Shown here: positions 17,465 to 22,308 of the stretch, piece after piece
Position numbering within the stretch: the stretch's first letter is position 1
Layout of the letters: each line of letters begins with the position of its first letter
Origin: Nemertoderma westbladi
Taxonomy: Eukaryota; Xenacoelomorpha; Nemertodermatida; Nemertodermatidae
Reading direction: 5' to 3'
Length of the DNA: 22,308 nucleotides
Assembly: GCA_032718475.1 (NCBI GenBank)
Contig: JAUCBJ010007913.1
Span: forward strand, 1-22,308
Notes under the pieces: model-generated
What the model was told of the DNA's origin: nothing
The model's database searches: none
The model's input: the letters and a program-made list of their open reading frames with translations, nothing else
Made by a program: the position numbers and the translations under genes

Positions 17465-18658
17465 GCCCCCCGGACAATTGCCCCGGACAATTGCCCCCGT
17501 ACAATTGCCCCCGTACAATTGCCCCCCGGACAATTGCCCCCGGACAATGCCCCCCGATATTTTATTTAATGAAAATATTTTTAAATCTTGATATCCTTTG
17601 AATGTTTTCCTATGATTTTATGAAATTCACGTAATAGTATTAACCTTGATAAACACTTCTAAACTTTAAATATTTATCTTTTTTCGAAAAATCCAAGATT
17701 TTTTCCGGAAAAATTTGATTTGATCACAAATTCCTAAACTTTAATTTTTTATATATTTTCAAAATATGCACTATTTTTTTGTAGAACAATTAAATTTACT
17801 TTAGGCTAGCTATTGCTTTTTATGGCGTAATTTAATGGCTTATACTGCGTTAACTTTTTATTTTTAATGCAATGAAATACTAGTAGTAGCGTGCCCAGAG
17901 GCACAGCACCAGACAGGCTGGCATTTAATTTACTATAATTCCATATCGAGTAAAAATACGGACATATAAACCGTATATGTTTAGAAGACAACTCAAAATA
18001 TATATGTACCAACAATAGACAATAATTCAGAAAATATAGTGATATATGAGGACAAATATTAATAAAATTATCAGTTAAAATCAATCAAACATCGTTCGAA
18101 GTGTTGCTGGATCAGCTTCCTTTTGGTACACATATAATATATTGATCATTAGAACAAGTGTTAAATAAAATTATCAGTTAAACTTAAAATCAAAAAAATC
18201 AAAATAAAATCAAAATCAAACAAATCGAATTATCGGTCAAAGTATTCCTTGATCCGTCTTCTTTTGAGACTAAAGGGAATATTGCACCTAAAGCAGTTTT
18301 GGAAGAAATTACTTTATTATTTATTATTATTATGAAATACTTTTAAGTTGGAAAAATAATATCGGAATTATTGAGCACATAAATAAGCAAACATGTATGT
18401 CTTATTAATTATAAAACGGACTTAGCTAAAAATAATTACTGTTTAATGTTGTAACAAATTACTAAATTGCTAGGTAGGAACTACTTTATTTATTTTGCAA
18501 TTTTTCTTGGGGCCAATTTATTGTTTGATGGATAAGTATAAATTGGGGGCAATTGTCTGAGGGGCAATAGTCCGGGGGGGAATATTCCGGGAGACAATTG
18601 TCCGGGGGCAATTGTCTTCGGTGGGCAATTCTCCTGGGGGGGGGGGGGGGGAATTGTC
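17465..18658. mobile_element. Fold-back element with GCCCCCGGACAATT arms
   Basis: Left arm 17465-17556 has about six units of (C)CCCCGGACAATTG or CCCCCGTACAATTG. Right arm 18541-18658 has the reverse complement, about seven degenerate units (CAATTGTCCGGGGG type) with a run of 16 G at 18636-18651. The roughly 985-bp middle has no transposase. Short arrays in inverted orientation around a non-coding core fit a fold-back-type non-autonomous element. Two separate inverted minisatellites remain possible. Confidence 0.6.
18060..18270 (+). repeat. Diverged direct repeat inside the fold-back core
   Basis: AAAATTATCAGTTAAA...GTGTTGCTGGATCAGCTTCCTTTTG (18062-18125) recurs as GAATTATCGGTCAAAGTATTCCTTGATCCGTCTTCTTTTG (18228-18267, interrupted similarity). 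A shorter AAAATTATCAGTTAAAC copy lies at about 18168. No coding content is seen. Confidence 0.45.
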
Positions 18659-19299
18659 CTGTCACGATGCTGAGGACACATCTGTTATACAGTATAGTGC
18701 TACTATACAAAATACTGTAGTTTAGAATTAAGGAGATATTTAACTATATTATCGATATTAAATTAATATTTAGTATAACTTAGTTGTATAAAGTTTTTTT
18801 TTAGTTGTATAAAATGCTAAATTTTTAAATTAAATATAATTATAATTAATAAAAATAAATTAAATTATAAAACTGCAATGTTGAAATGCATGTATTTTGG
18901 ATTACCCTATTAAAATTTAGGTAAAATTATGAATTATGAATACTATATGATTATATACTAATTAATATAAAATATATATATTTTTATTATTATTTATTTA
19001 TTTATTTATATTATTATTATTTATTATTAATATTATTATAATATTAATTATATATAAATAATATATAATAAATAATGAATACTAATTATAAATGCAATAG
19101 TGCAATATCTCGTGAAATTAATCCATTAGTTTGAAGGTGATTACTCCTACTAAATCGTTCCTTACGGGTTCATCGAATGTATTTTAGACCTAATTTTGGC
19201 ATGACAATTATCCAATTAAAAAAATATCATTATAATATTATATTATAAAAATTAACTTTGCCGTGTCATTACAGCAATTTTTTGATGTAATATAATGAT
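18659..19299. other. Very AT-rich non-coding DNA
   Basis: TA- and ATT-rich simple sequence, densest at 18960-19075 (TATTTATTTATTTATATTATTATT). Nothing else is recognised. Confidence 0.6.
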
Positions 19300-19560
19300 C
19301 TAAAAATAATAGTTCTAGAACAAAATAATTTTTATATTAAATGAATAGATAATATGTTGTAAAACATTTTAAAAATAACAACAAAAACTAGCTAGTATAA
19401 AAAATTTATACAAAGATAATATACAAGAAAAAATTATAAAGATTAACAAATTAGCTAGTGCTTTTTAATTTTTGTTCTCGAACAAATATGATATATAGAA
19501 CATTTAAAAAAAAAGAATAAAAAAACTAGCTAGTACAAAAAATTTAAACGTAAAAAATGT
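19300..19560 (-). mobile_element. TTCTAGAA-family MITE, reverse-oriented partial copy
   Basis: The reverse complement matches 1520-1690: ATCTATTCATTTAATATAAAAAT next to TTTGTTCTAGAAC, then CTAGCTAATTTGTTAAT and TTATCTTTGTAT. Two CTAGCTAGTA(C/T)AAAAAATTTA blocks flank the region, at about 19390 and 19525. There is no coding sequence. Confidence 0.6.
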
Positions 19561-20454
19561 AATTGTACGTAGAGTATATTACAATCTATAATTATATTGA
19601 ATATGTAGGTGGCACGGCAAACTGTAGTAAGAGAGCCCACTTATCTTACTATCTGTTTACGAGTTGATGTTGAATTAAACATTCCAACGCGTTTTACAAT
19701 ATCTCGAGAACTATTCACTCAACTGCTATTGTAAAAGTTTATACTCCCCCAACGATTATTGTGGATTTAATTAGTCTATTCTTGTCTATGTGAAATAATT
19801 ACTTAAGCGTCTTACTGCACCCGCACGGGGCAGCGTTCCAGGTGGCGCAATTTGGTTGGAAACTTAAATTAACTTCAAACTTAAAGTTTAAACGTTAATA
19901 ATATAATAATATATGAACCATGATAACCATGATATACCGGTAATGTATTGAATCAGAGTCTCTCGAGGACAATAGTGTTGGTGAGCGTTGGACTAGAAAC
20001 AATTAAATAAGGGGTAACAAGGTGCCCTGAATCGAGTGACGTGGTGTGTTTGATGTAAAAATACCAGGAAATGGTCAAAATTGCGGGTTAAGCGCGGCAA
20101 GCCGATTTTGAAAATGAGCTGTCATTGGTTGCTACACACACTTACCTTGGTTTCTAAGGAGGGAGATTTTCTATCTATTCAAATACAAATTAAATCTCAA
20201 TAATTTCACATGCGGCTTATATCAATTGAAAGCTGTGGAGAGTCTTGCGCGTCTTCTCAGTCTACAATTAAATAAATTCATGTTATGGAAGATTTAAATA
20301 AATTCATGTTATGGAAGATTCATAAAATACTGCTATTTCCAGCAGTATTAGCAGCAGCAATGCCTCATCAATCTGTATTGATGATTACGGTAACGCCTAC
20401 ACATTAGAATTAAAATAACATTAAACTCGTCAGCCTTTACTATAATATAGTGAT
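19561..20454. other. Unassigned DNA
   Basis: Nothing coding is recognised. Two GC-richer patches stand out (19815-19850, 20075-20105). A 26-base unit, TAAATAAATTCATGTTATGG..., is tandemly duplicated at 20269-20294 and 20295-20320. Confidence 0.5.
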
Positions 20455-21140
20455 AATTGGGTACCAACAGCTCCTCAGCTTATTAGAACAGGCTGCTTCT
20501 AGTGTTGGTCTTTTTATTAACTCCAGAAAGACCAACATTTTGACAGTTAACTTTGAAAGTCCTCAGCAAATCTCTGATCGGATAAGCGTAAGCTCAAAGG
20601 ATAGTATGCTTGAACATGTGGACGACTTATGTTACCTGGGATCATGGATCCGGAAGTCAGATGAGGACCTTCGAATACGTAAGGGAAAGGCATGGGCAGC
20701 AGGCTTTCCTGGATTTGGAAGTCACACAGAATTCATCGGAAACTTAAGGTCCGATTATTTAGAGCAGCAGTAGTTCCAGTACTCTTCTATGGGAATCCAT
20801 GCTGGGCTCTAATTGTTGAGGACACCAAATCTCTGGATTGCACATTCACAAGAATGCTACTGCCATTGGATGTGTTATTGGATGTGTCTCATTGGTTCCC
20901 CCAAGCTTGACACTAGAACAAAGCCGCCTCCTCTTTGCAGGACATTGTTTTTGCCGTGTGCATTACCCAGCCAATGTACAATCTTGTGCTTTGGCAGCCC
21001 CATGAAGAAAAAAAGCATGGCGGACATCCCTCTTTAGACGCCTCCTAAAGGAAACTGGCCTTGAAGATGCGGATAATCTCGCGAAAGTCATAGGAGACAG
21101 GGAGTTGTGGTTGCACAATTTTGTTGATAAACCGGCTTAG
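20455..21140 (+). mobile_element. Decayed non-LTR retrotransposon 3' end (RT C-terminal region)
   Basis: The reading starts with QQLLSLLEQAASSVGLFINS and RKTNILTVNF, the part after the YADD box. It continues with DDLCYLGSWIRKSDEDLRIRK, a common LINE motif (YLGS/I...DI..R). The frame then shifts near 20700 into IWKSHRIHRKLKVRLFRAAV and VPVLFYGNPCWAL, and again before LEQSRLLFAGHCFCRVHYPAN. A TGA lies at 21003, and the last part reads LLKETGLEDADNLAKVIGDREL to a stop near 21139. At least two frameshifts and one nonsense codon make it dead. The element is 5'-truncated just after the catalytic site. It is a different LINE group from the one at 8174-9227. Confidence 0.8.
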
Positions 21141-21439
21141 TATTCTTAATGCACGCTGCATTCGGCATGTCAATTGTGGATTGAATGGTGGTGACAAAAT
21201 GTTTTTCTTAGCCTTCATAGCATTTCAATGTGCAGTTCCATTGCATCAGACTGATTATAGAAGTAAAGTAGTACTGTAGTAATTATCAGACAATTGTAAA
21301 AACGACATTGGGATAGCTTTAATTATGGTAATCTCATCAGTAGTAGGAGAAGCATAGCCCTCCACTCACTCCTCCCTAGCCTGGGCTACGGGCCACATCT
21401 CAGAGGCAATTAAAAAATGCCAAATTCCGGTGCTAAATC
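21141..21439. other. Unassigned DNA, possibly LINE 3' flank
   Basis: No gene and no clear poly-A tail or target-site duplication is seen. Confidence 0.4.
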
Positions 21440-22140
21440 GAGGTGTTTAATGACCATCTGTCACCATCAATATTGATTCGCCTCGTTGCCTTCAGCCAAT
21501 CGCTGCCTATCACCTACGCGTAGCCTAACCTCGCGATGCCCTCCTTACTCCTACAGCTGTTACCACCCGCGCGTATTGGTTCGTGTCGTTGCATCAACCA
21601 ACCATAGCATATTCATCTTCGCGTACCCAAACCTCTCATCGCGTGGCTAGCCCCACACTACCCTATTATATCGATTCGATCGCCAACTCTACCACGGCTG
21701 TCACCAATCCATTCAACCGAGCAACCTACCAATCCGCCACGTTTCCGGCTACACGAATACGAACATTTCCATAGTTATTTCCTATTCACGCAACCAACCA
21801 ACCAACCACTGTATACTGTATATGCCGACAACGTGGCCACCAACTACATCAGATATTATATTGATTGCCAACTCCACCACGGCTGTCACCAATCCAACCA
21901 GTCCTGCAGTAGGATACGTGTTGAAATTCCGCCACGTTTCCAGCTACACGTATACAAACAACATTTGCATAGTAGTTACTCAACCTAACCAATCCCGCAG
22001 CATCTGTGTCATATTGAAAGGCTACCACCACTAACATTATATACTGCACGTTTTTATTATAATAATTATTGATTATTACACACACAACCCTATGATTCAT
22101 ATTTTTTCACGTATTTCCTATTCAGGCAACCAACCATTCA
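21440..22140. repeat. Degenerate repeat field with CCACGGCTGTCACCAATCC units
   Basis: CCAACTC(C/T)ACCACGGCTGTCACCAATCC occurs at about 21682 and 21867, each followed by TCCGCCACGTTTCC(G/A)GCTACACG (21736, 21930) and CATTT/GCATAGT. The period is about 185-195 bases. Looser related pieces (TCACCATCAATATTGATTCG at 21460, TTTCCTATTCA(C/G)GCAACCAACC at 21778 and 22114) extend the field. The open frames in it (21583-21774, 21822-22034, both +) reflect the repeated words and are not supported as genes. Confidence 0.6.
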
Positions 22141-22308
22141 TCCACGTTGCACTCCATCTCTTTTCTTATTCGTCGATGATTATGACACGTACCATCTCTT
22201 CTTCGTTGACTATGCCACATCACAAATTTATATATATAAGTGAATGTTTTTAATAAAATTCATCACTTCTAGTAATCTTCATGGTAATATATTGATACCA
22301 TATCGTAT
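22141..22308. other. Unassigned end of window
   Basis: A related CCATCTCTTCTTCGTTGA-like word occurs twice (22158-22173, 22192-22208). Nothing else is seen. Confidence 0.4.

Overview
This window looks like nuclear DNA from an animal, probably an invertebrate deuterostome. It is AT-rich and mostly non-coding. It holds two spliced exons of a class B (secretin-family) GPCR, several decayed non-LTR retrotransposons, MITEs with terminal inverted repeats, and tandem satellites. There is no operon-like gene packing. The words TAGGCCTA and CGCTGCGCTCGCTCGG remind me of echinoderm and hemichordate genomes, but this is an impression and not evidence.

Layout: 1-1500 is unassigned AT-rich DNA. 1515-1900 is a palindromic MITE-like repeat rich in TTCTAGAA. 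2050-2575 holds a diverged direct repeat and a long poly-G tract. 2765-3245 is the 3' end of a non-LTR retrotransposon with a restriction-like endonuclease (RLE) domain. 3536-7421 reads as a nested composite. Its ends are long inverted repeats (about 140 bp) flanked by TTAA, and it contains a broken retroelement (about 4190-6790) with a Ulp1/C48-type protease, a C2HC zinc finger, the front of a reverse transcriptase (RT) and an RLE domain; the RT catalytic core is deleted. 7993-8167 is a probable first coding exon starting MGCG. A 5'-truncated CR1/L2-type LINE (minus strand, 8174-9227) begins a few bases after its splice donor. 9239-9633 is a MITE. 9757-12985 holds three tandem arrays: a 367-bp satellite whose unit carries a tRNA-like Pol III cassette, a 42-bp minisatellite, and a 43-bp minisatellite of exactly 17 units.

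12986-15511 has no recognised exon. 15512-15677 and 16841-17200 are the last two coding exons (TM6-ECL3-TM7, then helix 8 and the cytoplasmic tail) of the GPCR on the + strand, followed by an AATAAA. The rest is repeats: a fold-back structure with AATTGCCCCCGG arms (17465-18658), another copy of the TTCTAGAA family (19300-19560), a decayed LINE 3' end (20455-21140), and a degenerate repeat field (21440-22140).

No complete gene is present. The GPCR must have its extracellular domain and TM1-TM5 exons elsewhere, probably upstream of the window. The most unusual structures are the tRNA-like satellite, its junction inside a B box, and the nested TTAA-flanked composite. All calls come from reading the sequence; homology statements rest on recalled family motifs, not searches.
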